Part shown: piece after piece, positions 1-8,270 of the stretch
How the letters are laid out: the number at the start of each line of letters is the position of its first letter
Numbering within the stretch: position 1 is the stretch's first letter
Assembly (NCBI RefSeq): GCF_040702505.1
Contig: NZ_JBFBLC010000001.1
Location: 1,054,001-1,118,000 of the forward strand
DNA: 64,000 bases
DNA from: Terrabacter sp040702505
Lineage (GTDB): Bacteria > Actinomycetota > Actinomycetes > Actinomycetales > Dermatophilaceae
Direction of reading: 5' to 3'
Notes under the pieces: model-generated
What the model was told of the DNA's origin: nothing
The model's database searches: none
Seen by the model: only the letters and a program-made list of their open reading frames with translations
Position numbers and translations under genes: made by a program

Positions 1-2
1 TC

Positions 3-341
3 CGACCGCCGAAGCAGATCTACGGCGGCGTCGAGGAGTCGGCGGACGAGCTGGTCATCGACACCTGGGTGGCTCGGATGCGGGAGGCCCTCCACACGAC
101 GGTCGGACGGCAGGATGCCGCCCTGGGTGAGCAGCTGGCCCGGACACTCGTCGTGGGTGAAGGCGTCTCCTGGGGCAAGGCGATCGCAGACGTCCACTGG
201 AGCAAGGGTGACTTGCTGGTGGTCGGTCCGTCCTCGTCAGCCCCTGCCAGGCGTCTCTTCCTCGGCTCCCGAGCCTCGAAGATCCTCCGGGCGGCGCCTG
301 TCCCGGTGTTTCTGGTGCCGGCGCCGGTGCGCCGCGGCTGA
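3..341 (+). CDS. Universal stress protein (UspA family), C-terminal part
   Basis: This reading frame is open from the first bases of the window, so the 5' end of the gene lies outside it and only the C-terminal ~112 residues are visible. The nucleotide-binding end of the Usp fold is recognisable: GDLLVVGPSS, then a LFLGSRASKILR segment that fits the Usp G-x9-G-S/T type loop, and a closing PVPVFLVP beta strand. Usp proteins are cytosolic ATP-binding stress proteins. The gene stops at 341 just before a strong hairpin (374-409) and lies outside the mobile element, so it is the left chromosomal neighbour of the tRNA-Phe insertion site. An ATG at 69 is only an internal Met, because homology-like sequence continues upstream of it. 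Confidence 0.85.
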   Translation, partial: RPPKQIYGGVEESADELVIDTWVARMREALHTTVGRQDAALGEQLARTLVVGEGVSWGKAIADVHWSKGDLLVVGPSSSAPARRLFLGSRASKILRAAPVPVFLVPAPVRRG

Positions 342-373
342 CCATCCCCGACCACGCCATGACCGGGAACGAC

Positions 374-409
374 GGAACCGCAGGCCACGACGAGGTGACC
401 TGCGGTTCC
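374..409. terminator. Bidirectional hairpin terminator between usp and the left att site
   Basis: An 11-bp perfect stem (374-384 pairing with 399-409) extends inward after one mismatch. It ends the usp gene on the plus strand. Before the element inserted, it would also have ended the tRNA-Phe transcript coming from the right on the minus strand. A second hairpin with the same relation to the tRNA is at 30599-30639 inside the element. Confidence 0.7.
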
Positions 410-415
410 GGGGTT

Positions 416-458
416 GTGGCCAGGGGCGGGGTCGAACCGCCGACCTTCCGATTTTCAG
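416..458. repeat. attL: displaced 3' end of tRNA-Phe (43-bp direct repeat)
   Basis: These 43 bases match 30643-30685 exactly, from the discriminator base through the T arm and variable region into the anticodon loop. Identity stops abruptly after position 458. This copy has no 5' half, so it is a relic of the original attB and not a gene. Confidence 0.95.
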
Positions 459-989
459 GTGTCGGCGTGTCCTCGGGTGAGTCCCGATGCGTCGTCACTC
501 AAGTTGTGACTTGCCGCTTCCGTCCCCATGACGGGCGGCTCGGTGTGGTCCCGTTGCTATCGGAGGCGCTATCACCGCGAGCCACGCGCCACATCTGCCC
601 GGCACCCTGATAGCGGCCAGCACCAGGACCCCGGCCAGTGGGTCAAGGGTCGAGCTTGCTCGATCGCGAAGCGACGCTTTGCGCCCTTGACGCACTGGCC
701 GGGGTCCGGACGATCTGGCTGCAGGGTGTCGGGCTTCGTCCTGCCCCCGGTCCGGTTCTGTCTGGGCCCGGGCGAGGACGGCGCGCCAGCGCCGCCCGCA
801 GCTGGGCCCTTGCGCCGGCGGAGCCGGCGCCTTGACGGAGAAAAGAGACTTCTCACCAAGCGTCGCCGCGGCCTTCGGTGCTTTGGATCGCTGCGGTAAG
901 GGGATGGAACGATCGCTTTTCGACCGCTTTGGCCTTTCCGACGCTTAGGCTCGCCACGTCTGTTGCGGCCTGTTGACGATTGGAGCGGG
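459..989. other. Non-coding left end of the element
   Basis: No convincing coding frame is seen between the left att repeat and the first gene. The stretch contains a 24-bp inverted repeat (626-707, listed separately). The remainder is GC-rich and unassigned. In the excised circle it would lie directly after the integrase gene, so it could hold regulatory or origin sequences; that is inference. Confidence 0.5.
626..707. repeat. 24-bp inverted repeat with 34-bp spacer
   Basis: The arms at 626-649 and 684-707 are complementary over 24 bp with one mismatch and would form a large hairpin. The 34-nt loop contains a further small dyad around 651-662. There is no T tract, so a simple intrinsic terminator is not the best reading. 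The position in the non-coding end of a rolling-circle element would suit a single-strand origin or a regulatory cruciform; function is unproven. Confidence 0.6.
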
Positions 990-1760
990 ATGGCTACTCA
1001 GGGGAGGCCTCCGCGGTATCGAGGCGGCTATCAGCCGCTGAGTCTCGCTAACTACGGCGCCACGGTGGAGACGCCAGCTGGCGGCGTCTCTTATCTACAC
1101 ATGGCTGGATACATGCGTCGCGTCGTCCGCGATCGTCCATACGGCGTCGTGAACGACTTCATCGCATCCACGCTCGGGGCACGCATTGGCGCGCCGGTGC
1201 CTCCGATAGCCCTCATCACGGACGGCTCGTCAGCAGGGTCGATCTCGATGGGCTTCGGGGAAGGTGGCCGGACGCCGCCTCCTGCTGACGCGAGCCGCGT
1301 CGCGGTGGATGATCCGTACTTGGCAACGGGCATCATCGTGCTCGATCAATGGACCTTGAATGGAGACCGACATGACGAGAACCTCGCCTACTTGCCGCGG
1401 TTCGGCTTAGCGGCGTTCGACTTCGACTGCGCTCTGATCGGGCCCAAGCCCCAGACAACCGCCGTCGACAGCCTCCAGAAGGGGCTCATGATGCCTCTAC
1501 CCAGGCACATCTTGGCTGAGCATCTGCCGACGTTGCAGTGGCTCTGGGGGTGGATCTCAAAAGTTCGAGCCGTCTCAGCGGAGGACATCCGTCGGTGCGT
1601 CTACCTATGCTTCGACGCAAGGCTGATCACGGTGGCCGAACGCGATAAGCTGATCGACTTCCTGACGCTCCGGCAGAGGTGGCTGGGTGACATCATGGAC
1701 AGAGGGCGCGAGATCTTCACGGGGATCGACGATTGGCCGCTCCTCGGATGGGGGAGGTGA
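990..1760 (+). CDS. HipA-like kinase-fold protein
   Basis: A 256-residue protein with the HipA/PI3K-like catalytic signature: NGDRHDEN at about residues 124-131 (catalytic loop Asp, His and Asn) and a metal-binding FDFD at about 143-146. The N-terminal half carries only a short stretch that could serve as nucleotide loop, and the protein is much shorter than classical HipA toxins (~440 aa). Short HipA-like kinases are commonly encoded directly before a DUF3037 gene, as here. ATG 990 was chosen because a GGAG lies four bases upstream; a TTG at 963 in the same frame has no ribosome-binding site. The substrate is unknown. A role as toxin-like or defence cargo at the element's edge is inference. 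Confidence 0.7.
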   Translation: MATQGRPPRYRGGYQPLSLANYGATVETPAGGVSYLHMAGYMRRVVRDRPYGVVNDFIASTLGARIGAPVPPIALITDGSSAGSISMGFGEGGRTPPPADASRVAVDDPYLATGIIVLDQWTLNGDRHDENLAYLPRFGLAAFDFDCALIGPKPQTTAVDSLQKGLMMPLPRHILAEHLPTLQWLWGWISKVRAVSAEDIRRCVYLCFDARLITVAERDKLIDFLTLRQRWLGDIMDRGREIFTGIDDWPLLGWGR

Positions 1761-1765
1761 CCGTA

Positions 1766-2575
1766 GTGGCCGACGGTTGGTACCTGATCAAGACCGTGCC
1801 GGATCTCTTCCGCAATGAACCCATCAACGTTGGAGTGATGGTGACGATAGACGGGGAGGTGGGTTCCCGCTTCTTTGCGCAGGACGAGCGCGGACGGATC
1901 GATGGCCGTCGCCTCCCACGGACCTTTCCCCCCCTATCCACGTACCGTGAGTGGGTTTCGTATTTCAGCCGCGTCGCATCCGAGGACGGCCTCGAGGAGC
2001 GGCTGCAGCGGTTGGCCGAGCGCCCACGCGAAATGGTGGTCGAACGCCGTGGCGGCTTTGCGGGGGACACGGTATCTGGCACCCCGCAACAGCGGGCGGA
2101 CGCACTATTCGCGGCGCTGGTCGACGATGATCGAATGACCGACATCCCGACGGTGGACGCGTCCGTCGACGACCTGTTTAGGCGCCTAGACGCCACGATC
2201 GACCGCGACGTGGATGTCCGAGTGCGCGACAAGGGCGGCATCCCTACGACGGTCCACTTCCGTTACCGCCACACCGGAAACCATGTGACTCTCATGGATC
2301 GAGTGCACCTGGGGGGCGGTGAGCGTCGCGTCTCCCAGGCCGTGAACGATCTTCTGTTCAGGATCCGGTTGGCCGAGAAGAGCGCCAAGGTCCGGGACTT
2401 CCTCGTGATGCACGACGAGATCCGTGACTCCCAGATGGAACACGAGGTGGAGCGCATCGAGCGGTACGCCAACGTCGTGGACGTGACCAGCAACGACCCT
2501 GCCCAAGACGTTGCGGCCAAGCTAGGCGTTGGGTTGGTCACCGCTGGCGACTCCCACCGCCTGCTCAACGACTGA
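1766..2575 (+). CDS. DUF3037-family protein, partner of the HipA-like kinase
   Basis: A 269-residue protein starting DGWYLIKTVPDLFRNEPIN with VGVMV directly following, the typical opening of DUF3037 proteins. GTG 1766 was chosen over the in-frame ATG 1748 because a near-perfect Shine-Dalgarno (GGAGGTGA, 1753-1760) sits five bases before it. That site overlaps the stop of the HipA-like gene, so the two are probably translationally coupled. No catalytic motif is evident. By context it is the regulator, target or antitoxin-like partner of the kinase, but the biochemical role is not established. Confidence 0.7.
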   Translation: MADGWYLIKTVPDLFRNEPINVGVMVTIDGEVGSRFFAQDERGRIDGRRLPRTFPPLSTYREWVSYFSRVASEDGLEERLQRLAERPREMVVERRGGFAGDTVSGTPQQRADALFAALVDDDRMTDIPTVDASVDDLFRRLDATIDRDVDVRVRDKGGIPTTVHFRYRHTGNHVTLMDRVHLGGGERRVSQAVNDLLFRIRLAEKSAKVRDFLVMHDEIRDSQMEHEVERIERYANVVDVTSNDPAQDVAAKLGVGLVTAGDSHRLLND

Positions 2576-2593
2576 GGCCCTCGAGACAGACCC

Positions 2594-2836
2594 ATGCCCT
2601 ACCCCTGCCGCCCGGTCCTCGAAGTCCTGCCCGAGTTCGCCGGCACCGCGTCGGTGCGGCAGACGCCGGAGCAGCGGGGAAGGCTGCTCGCGTTCTGCGC
2701 CGAGCAGTATGCCGTCGGCCGGTCGATACACGAGCTGGCTGAGCTGACGGGTCGCACCCAGTCGGCGGTACGGCGGGCGCTGGACCAGGGCGGCGTGCAG
2801 CGCCGCGGTCGGGGTGCGCGGCGGGTTAGGGATTAG
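2594..2836 (+). CDS. Small helix-turn-helix protein
   Basis: An 80-residue basic protein. Residues ~40-70 read as a helix-turn-helix (IHELAELTGRTQSAVRRAL), the kind found in small actinobacterial proteins that occur on AICEs. The first 25 residues (VLEVLPEFAGTASV) are less typical. It follows the DUF3037 gene by 18 bp and may be cotranscribed with it. It could regulate the upstream pair or act as an element regulator; no target is visible. Confidence 0.55.
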   Translation: MPYPCRPVLEVLPEFAGTASVRQTPEQRGRLLAFCAEQYAVGRSIHELAELTGRTQSAVRRALDQGGVQRRGRGARRVRD

Positions 2837-3139
2837 ATCCTGGCATTTGGAGAGAGGCCGAGCACCAGCGCCGTCGAATGCTCTCCGACGCGGACGGACG
2901 CCGACGGACAGCAACCCGCAGGTTTGTGGCCCACGAGCGCTTTGCTGCGGATAGCGGCGATCACCTGTCACACGGGTGCTTCCCTGGCACGTCGGTCCGT
3001 TCCCGCGCCCGTGGACCGAACCGATCCACTGCCTCTAGACAGCAGATGCGGCACCTGGCTCACGTACCACCTTGCTGGGTTAGGCCAGGCCGCGATATTC
3101 GCAGGAGACGGCCACCACGCGATGTAGCCAAAGTTCCTG
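2837..3139. other. Convergent intergenic region before hsdR
   Basis: About 300 bp between the end of the HTH gene (plus) and the end of hsdR (minus). I see no gene with a ribosome-binding site and no clear hairpin here; open frames through it have no family resemblance. Confidence 0.4.
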
Positions 3140-6100
3140 CTAAGCGTCGCTGCCGCCAGAGCTCAACCCGAAGAACCGTTCGAAAAACACATCGAGCTTC
3201 GTCAGCACTCGTTGCTTCTTCTCGCCATGGCCACCGTGGGCCGAGAAGCGTGACACTGGAGGGAGCACACGAGTGATCGCCGTGCCGGTGGTCCTGATCT
3301 CGCCGTCACGGAAGGCAGTATCGATGAAAGCTCTGGTCTCATCCGGCTTGAGACTTTCTTCCTTGATGATCGCGTTGAGCTCTTCGGCACGACGCTTTGC
3401 CACGTAGACCGCCCAAGCCTCGTCCAGGTCACTGGAGGCCGAGATCGAGTCGACGAAGTCCTCGACCAGATCCTTCTTGTTGCGCAGGCTTGGGCTGGCA
3501 TCGATGGCGTGCGAGATGGTCGCCCGGATCTCACGGTCCTCGCCGTCCCCCTTTGCCTCGCGGTACTTCTGGACCAGCATCAGGATGTAGTCGACGTTGA
3601 TCTCGACCTGCTTGACGAGTTCGATCTCGAAGACGACATCGTCAACGATCGACTCCCTTTCGGCAGTTGCATCTTTCTTGAACTCGGCGTAGAGGTCGAG
3701 GTACACACTGCGGTAGTCCTGGCTTTGGCGATCGGTCAGGATCTCGTTGCCGGCGAAGTCGTCGAAGCTGGTCAGGATGTTCTGCAGCCGGAGGATCTGG
3801 CCGAATAGGGCGATGAAGGCCTTCTGCGCTGACTCGCCGATGATCGGCTGGCCTAGCGGGAACTGCGTTAGCAGTTCCTGGACCTTCTCGGCGTAGTCGT
3901 GGTAGTACTCGGCGTACGGCTTGAGTAGGACGATGCCCCTGGCGTCCTTGTTGCCAAACAGGGCAATGGCGTCGTTGGTCTCTTCCTCGAGGTCGCGGAA
4001 GCTGACGATGTTTCCATAGGTCTTGACCGAATTAAGGATGCGGTTGGTGCGCGAGAAGGCCTGGATCAGGCCGTGGTTAACCAGACGCTTGTCGACGAAC
4101 AGCGTGTTGAGGGTCGTCGCGTCGAAGCCGGTCAAGAACATGTTGACAACGATGACCAGGTCGATCTCACGATTTTTGAGCCGCAGCGACAGGTCCTTGT
4201 AGTAGTTCTGGAACCTGTCTGAGCTGGTGTCGAAGCTCGTGCCGTACAGGGCGTTGTAGTCTCGGATCGCAGCATCCAGGAAGTCACGCGACGATTGGTC
4301 GAGTCCCCCCGTCTCGAACCCCTCTTCGTCGAGGTAGTCGTCGGCCGCTGCCTCGTTGGCGGCGTAGGAATAGATGAGCCCGATCTTGAGTTTTCGGTCG
4401 GGCGTGAGGTGGGCCTGCTGCTCCTTGAATCGGGTGTAGTAGCGCTTGGCGGCCTCGATCGAGGCAGTGGCGAACAGGGCGTTGAAGCCGTGGACACGGC
4501 GCTCGCCGAGCGAGTAGTGCTCCGCGCGGCGGGTTTTCTGGTCGAAGTGCTCCAGGGTGTAGTCAGCGACTTTGGTCAGCCGCTCCGGTGCAAGCAGAGC
4601 CTTCTCGGTGTCGATGGCCGACACCTGCTTGTCCGTCACGCCAGCGGCGACCCGAACGGTGTTGACGTAGTCGATGCGGAACGGCAGGACGTTCCTGTCG
4701 CTAATCGCATCGACGATCGTGTAGGCGTGGATCGCCATCTGGTGGGTCTCGCCCGGCGAGCAGTTGGCGGGGTCGCCATGCAGGAAGCACCCAAAGGCCT
4801 GAGCCGTAGTCCGAAGCTTCGCGCTACCACCAGTGCCAGCGTTGACGGCAAAGATTGGGGTTCCGGTGAACCCGAACAGGTTGTACCGCTTGAAGGCCTT
4901 CGTGATGCTGACGTGCATGTCGCCGAACTGCGATCGGTGGCACTCGTCAAAGATGATCACGACGTGGCCGCCGTAGATGTCGTGGCCCTTGTTGCCACCG
5001 ATGAACGTCGCCAATTTCTGAATCGTCGTGATGATGATTCGCGCGCTCGGGTCTTCGAGCTGTCGCTTGAGCACGGCGGTCGAGGTGTTCGAGTTGGCCG
5101 CACCCTTCTCGAAGCGGTCGTACTCCCGCATGGTCTGGTAGTCGAGGTCCTTGCGGTCGACGACGAACAGCACCTTGTCCACGTCACGCATCCGACTGGC
5201 GAGCTGGGCGGCCTTGAAGCTGGTCAGTGTCTTGCCTGACCCTGTTGTGTGCCAGACGTAGCCACCGGCCTTTAAGGTGCCGAGCTGCTTGTAGTTGGTC
5301 GAGATCTCGATGCGGTTCAGGATCCGCTCGGCGGCCACGATCTGGTAGGGACGCATGACCAGCAGTAGTCGGTCGGCGGTCAGGACGCAGTACTTGGTCA
5401 AGATGTTGAGCAGAGTGTGCCGAGCGAAGAAGGTCTTGGCGAATGCAGTCAAATCCTGGATCGGCTTGTTCTGAGCGTCCGCCCACCACGAGGTGAACTC
5501 GAACGAGTTACTAGTCTTGCGGGCCTTCTTGCCGGCGGACTCGCTGATGTGCTGACGCCGGGTCGTGTTGGAGTAGTACTTGGTCACCGTGCCGTTGCTG
5601 ATCACGAAGAGCTGGACGTACTCGAACAGGCCCGAGCCCGCCCAAAAGCTGTCCCGCTGGTAGCGGTCGATCTGGTTGAACGCCTCACGGATGTCCACGC
5701 CACGACGCTTCAGTTCGATGTGGACTATCGGGAGACCGTTGACCAACACAGTGACGTCGTAGCGGCCGGCGTGCTTGGCACCGCCCTCGCCTGCTCCGAT
5801 CTCGTACTGGTTGATGACCTGAAGTCGGTTGTTGTGGATGCTCTTCTTGTCGAGAAGGCTAATGTTTTTCGTCGTGCCGTCGTCCCTCTTGAGGATCTGG
5901 ACGTGGTCCTCCTGGATGCGGACAGTCTTCTCGACGATGCCCTCATTGGCTCCAGCGATCTTCTCGGTGAAGAACCGATCCCACTCCGAGTCGGTGAACT
6001 TCATGCCGTTCAGGAGCTGGAGCTGGGTGCGAAGGTTGGCTACGAGCTGCGCCTCCGACCTCATCGGGAGGTACTCGTAGGCCTGGCCCTGCAGAAGCTT

Positions 6101-6235
6101 GATGAACTCCTTCTCGAGGTCAGCCTCCGACTGGTAGGCCGTGGCAATTGCCGGGTCCGGGACGAACTCGGCGACGACCGTGCTCTCCGAGCTGACCGCA
6201 ATCGCGTCGTACCGGCGTGCTGGAGCCTCGCTCAT
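3140..6235 (-). CDS. hsdR: Type I restriction endonuclease, R (translocase/nuclease) subunit
   Basis: A 1031-residue protein of normal HsdR length. The N-terminal nuclease domain shows the PD-(D/E)xK pattern (GRYDVTVLV then HIELKRRG, ~res 155-180). Next come two RecA-like helicase domains with Walker A TTGSGKT (~res 330), DEAD-type IIFDECHRSQ, and the motif III-like FGFTGTP. HsdR forms the R2M2S complex that translocates DNA past unmodified sites and cuts it. Its ATG overlaps the hsdS stop by four bases, making it the last gene of the four-gene operon hsdM-x-hsdS-hsdR. All key motifs are intact, so the enzyme looks functional. Confidence 0.95.
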   Translation of the reverse strand: MSEAPARRYDAIAVSSESTVVAEFVPDPAIATAYQSEADLEKEFIKLLQGQAYEYLPMRSEAQLVANLRTQLQLLNGMKFTDSEWDRFFTEKIAGANEGIVEKTVRIQEDHVQILKRDDGTTKNISLLDKKSIHNNRLQVINQYEIGAGEGGAKHAGRYDVTVLVNGLPIVHIELKRRGVDIREAFNQIDRYQRDSFWAGSGLFEYVQLFVISNGTVTKYYSNTTRRQHISESAGKKARKTSNSFEFTSWWADAQNKPIQDLTAFAKTFFARHTLLNILTKYCVLTADRLLLVMRPYQIVAAERILNRIEISTNYKQLGTLKAGGYVWHTTGSGKTLTSFKAAQLASRMRDVDKVLFVVDRKDLDYQTMREYDRFEKGAANSNTSTAVLKRQLEDPSARIIITTIQKLATFIGGNKGHDIYGGHVVIIFDECHRSQFGDMHVSITKAFKRYNLFGFTGTPIFAVNAGTGGSAKLRTTAQAFGCFLHGDPANCSPGETHQMAIHAYTIVDAISDRNVLPFRIDYVNTVRVAAGVTDKQVSAIDTEKALLAPERLTKVADYTLEHFDQKTRRAEHYSLGERRVHGFNALFATASIEAAKRYYTRFKEQQAHLTPDRKLKIGLIYSYAANEAAADDYLDEEGFETGGLDQSSRDFLDAAIRDYNALYGTSFDTSSDRFQNYYKDLSLRLKNREIDLVIVVNMFLTGFDATTLNTLFVDKRLVNHGLIQAFSRTNRILNSVKTYGNIVSFRDLEEETNDAIALFGNKDARGIVLLKPYAEYYHDYAEKVQELLTQFPLGQPIIGESAQKAFIALFGQILRLQNILTSFDDFAGNEILTDRQSQDYRSVYLDLYAEFKKDATAERESIVDDVVFEIELVKQVEINVDYILMLVQKYREAKGDGEDREIRATISHAIDASPSLRNKKDLVEDFVDSISASSDLDEAWAVYVAKRRAEELNAIIKEESLKPDETRAFIDTAFRDGEIRTTGTAITRVLPPVSRFSAHGGHGEKKQRVLTKLDVFFERFFGLSSGGSDA

Positions 6236-7461
6236 GCTGGCAGCTCCTGGAAGGCGAACAGGCGGTCCCGGTAGTACTGGTACTGAATGTGACGAGCGTT
6301 TCGCTCCGCCGGCAAGGCCGCTGAAAGTTCCCCAATCACAGAGTCGAACTCATCCATCGCTGCGACGATCTCGCGCTGCCGTTCGAGAGGCGGCACCGGG
6401 ATTGGGTAGTTCTTAATCTTCTGTGCGTTCAGGTTCGACTGTGAGCCCTCACCGAGGGCCTTAAGTCGGTCGTACTCGTTGGCCACCCAGTGAAAGACGT
6501 AGCGATACTCAGCCTGCTCAGGGTCGATCTGGAGATTGCAGCACGCCTGGTTGGTCGTTAGTGGAATCTCGTTGATCGCAACCTTCGCTGCCGTCGCCCC
6601 GTACATCGCGACGATTACACAGTGTTCGGGGATCCACTTGGCCGAGGAGGCGCGGAGCCCCTCTTCCGTGATGGTCACGCTCGTAGAGGTGATGCCCTTG
6701 TAGTCCACTTCCTGAGTGCGGAGCCACGGGATCTCGCCACCGTAGTAGGCCTCTCGCCCAGATGATGGCGTTCCCCCTGACGAGACCTTAGTGCTGATCT
6801 CGCCTAACGTAGACCATCGGACATCACCCGTTGTGGGGGTGAGTAACTGATTGCGGTAGTGCTCGTACTGACGTCTCCGGAGCCGCAACTCGTCAGTGAG
6901 GTTTGCCTGCAGCTCCGTCGTTAGATCCGAGAATCGATCCAAGATGCGAACGACTTCGTTCTGCACTTCGATCGGCGGCACTGGGATCCGTATCCTAGCC
7001 AACGCATCACCTGAGATGCGCCGTACTTTCGTGCCGGTGATTCTGCGCTTTTTCTGATCCTGGAACTGGCCAGACTGGAAGTAATAGGCGACGTACTTCG
7101 GGTCGAGCGTGTGGCGGTAGATGTATGCATCCCCGCTGATTGCCGCGTCCTGGTCACCAAGCCAAGCAACCGCCTTGGCCACTGCATCGTCATCCTCGCT
7201 TGTTGTAGCGAGGACGAGGTCACCGGGAGCGGCTCGACGAAGCGTCTTTGCGAAGTCTGGATCCACGAACGAGACAGTCTCCGTCGCCCAGGTCCCGTAC
7301 GTCGTATGCACTTGGCCGTAGTGGATAGCGGGCACACCTTCGGCTTTCAGATCGCTCTTCTGGAGCCCGTTGCCACGAATGAACTCGCCAACGTCCCCGA
7401 GCGCCCTGGAAGGAACCGACTCGTGCGCAACCCCCTCGATTAGCTCATCGATCTGGCTCAC
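6232..7461 (-). CDS. hsdS: Type I restriction-modification specificity subunit
   Basis: A 409-residue protein with the two-repeat layout of HsdS. Two target-recognition domains (~res 15-150 and ~210-350) are each followed by a conserved helical spacer beginning PVPPIEVQNEVVRIL and PVPPLERQREIVAAM. The two TRDs recognise the two halves of a bipartite target, which cannot be predicted from the sequence. The start overlaps the preceding gene by four bases and the stop overlaps hsdR, so translation is coupled. The base composition is lower in G+C than neighbouring element genes, as is common for exchangeable HsdS genes. Confidence 0.93.
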   Translation of the reverse strand: MSQIDELIEGVAHESVPSRALGDVGEFIRGNGLQKSDLKAEGVPAIHYGQVHTTYGTWATETVSFVDPDFAKTLRRAAPGDLVLATTSEDDDAVAKAVAWLGDQDAAISGDAYIYRHTLDPKYVAYYFQSGQFQDQKKRRITGTKVRRISGDALARIRIPVPPIEVQNEVVRILDRFSDLTTELQANLTDELRLRRRQYEHYRNQLLTPTTGDVRWSTLGEISTKVSSGGTPSSGREAYYGGEIPWLRTQEVDYKGITSTSVTITEEGLRASSAKWIPEHCVIVAMYGATAAKVAINEIPLTTNQACCNLQIDPEQAEYRYVFHWVANEYDRLKALGEGSQSNLNAQKIKNYPIPVPPLERQREIVAAMDEFDSVIGELSAALPAERNARHIQYQYYRDRLFAFQELPA

Positions 7462-8270
7462 GACACAACCCTCTCTCCGGCGATCTCGTCAATGTTGTCG
7501 ACACCCCAGCCAAGTTCGTCGATGGCCGTGGCAAAGACGTTGTCCCGATTGACTTCCTCAACGACGCCAAGAACAAGCTGAAGACAGGGGTTGAACTTCT
7601 TGAGTGCCTCGTCCTCGCTCGAGTTGCCGTGGATCACTTCGCTGAGTTCGCTAAACAGGAGATATCCATTGGCAGAGAATCGCTGCGGAATGATATTCCG
7701 CTGCTCGTTTACATCCTGCAGCACGTCCTTGAAGGTGCGCCGCTTCCCCTTAGGGGTGGTGATGGCGATGCCTGCGATCTCCGCAACTTCGAAGGTGATC
7801 GATTCAAATATTTTACGCAGGTATATCATCGACCCGGCGCCCAACTGCTCCTCGTATGCAAGCTGCGCGCGTTTCAGCAGGTCGGCAAAGGGTCCAGTAG
7901 TCGATCCGACTCGATCGGCACGATCTCGCAGGTTCTCGGTGTATCGCTCGATCTGGACAGTCGGTGCCCGGTCGAATATGTCTCCTGCGCTTCCTAGGAG
8001 GAACCAAATCTCCACCGCAGCTTGGCATGCACCACATCTCAGTGTGGCGTCGATGCTGACGGCCTGATCATCTAGTCCGAGGCATGAGAGCTCGTCCCCT
8101 GACTCAAAGGTGCGCTGGTCGTCGCACTGGCGACAATGGAAGTTGTGAAAGACCTTGCCGACCTTAATCCTCTTATGTTTGCCCCAGGCCAGTCGGCGAT
8201 CATCAAGAAACCCCTCGACCTGCGCCGGGGTTGTGTCTGGTGCCCTAGAAAGCAGGTCAGACAGCCTCAT
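7458..8270 (-). CDS. Zinc-ribbon protein with DUF4145-like C-terminus, embedded between hsdM and hsdS
   Basis: A 270-residue protein with a four-cysteine zinc-ribbon pattern (FHCRQCDD at ~res 45 and RCGACQ at ~75). Its helical C-terminal half (GAGSMIYLRKIFE ... RFSANGYLLFSELSEVIHGN ... LVLGVVEEV) resembles DUF4145-type domains seen in restriction-associated proteins; the family match is by eye only. ATG 8270 has a purine-rich AGGGGG three bases upstream and overlaps the end of hsdM by 14 bp. A longer in-frame start at 8348 would overlap hsdM by 92 bp and is unlikely. The gene is visibly AT-richer than most of the window. It may modulate the RM system or protect the cell from it; this is inference. 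Confidence 0.65.
   Translation of the reverse strand: MRLSDLLSRAPDTTPAQVEGFLDDRRLAWGKHKRIKVGKVFHNFHCRQCDDQRTFESGDELSCLGLDDQAVSIDATLRCGACQAAVEIWFLLGSAGDIFDRAPTVQIERYTENLRDRADRVGSTTGPFADLLKRAQLAYEEQLGAGSMIYLRKIFESITFEVAEIAGIAITTPKGKRRTFKDVLQDVNEQRNIIPQRFSANGYLLFSELSEVIHGNSSEDEALKKFNPCLQLVLGVVEEVNRDNVFATAIDELGWGVDNIDEIAGERVVS

Noticed and set aside
416..458. A second tRNA-Phe gene
   Set aside because: Only the 3' half is present; it is the displaced att copy.
2837..3139. Small gene between the HTH gene and hsdR
   Set aside because: Open frames here lack ribosome-binding sites and have unstructured Arg-rich products.
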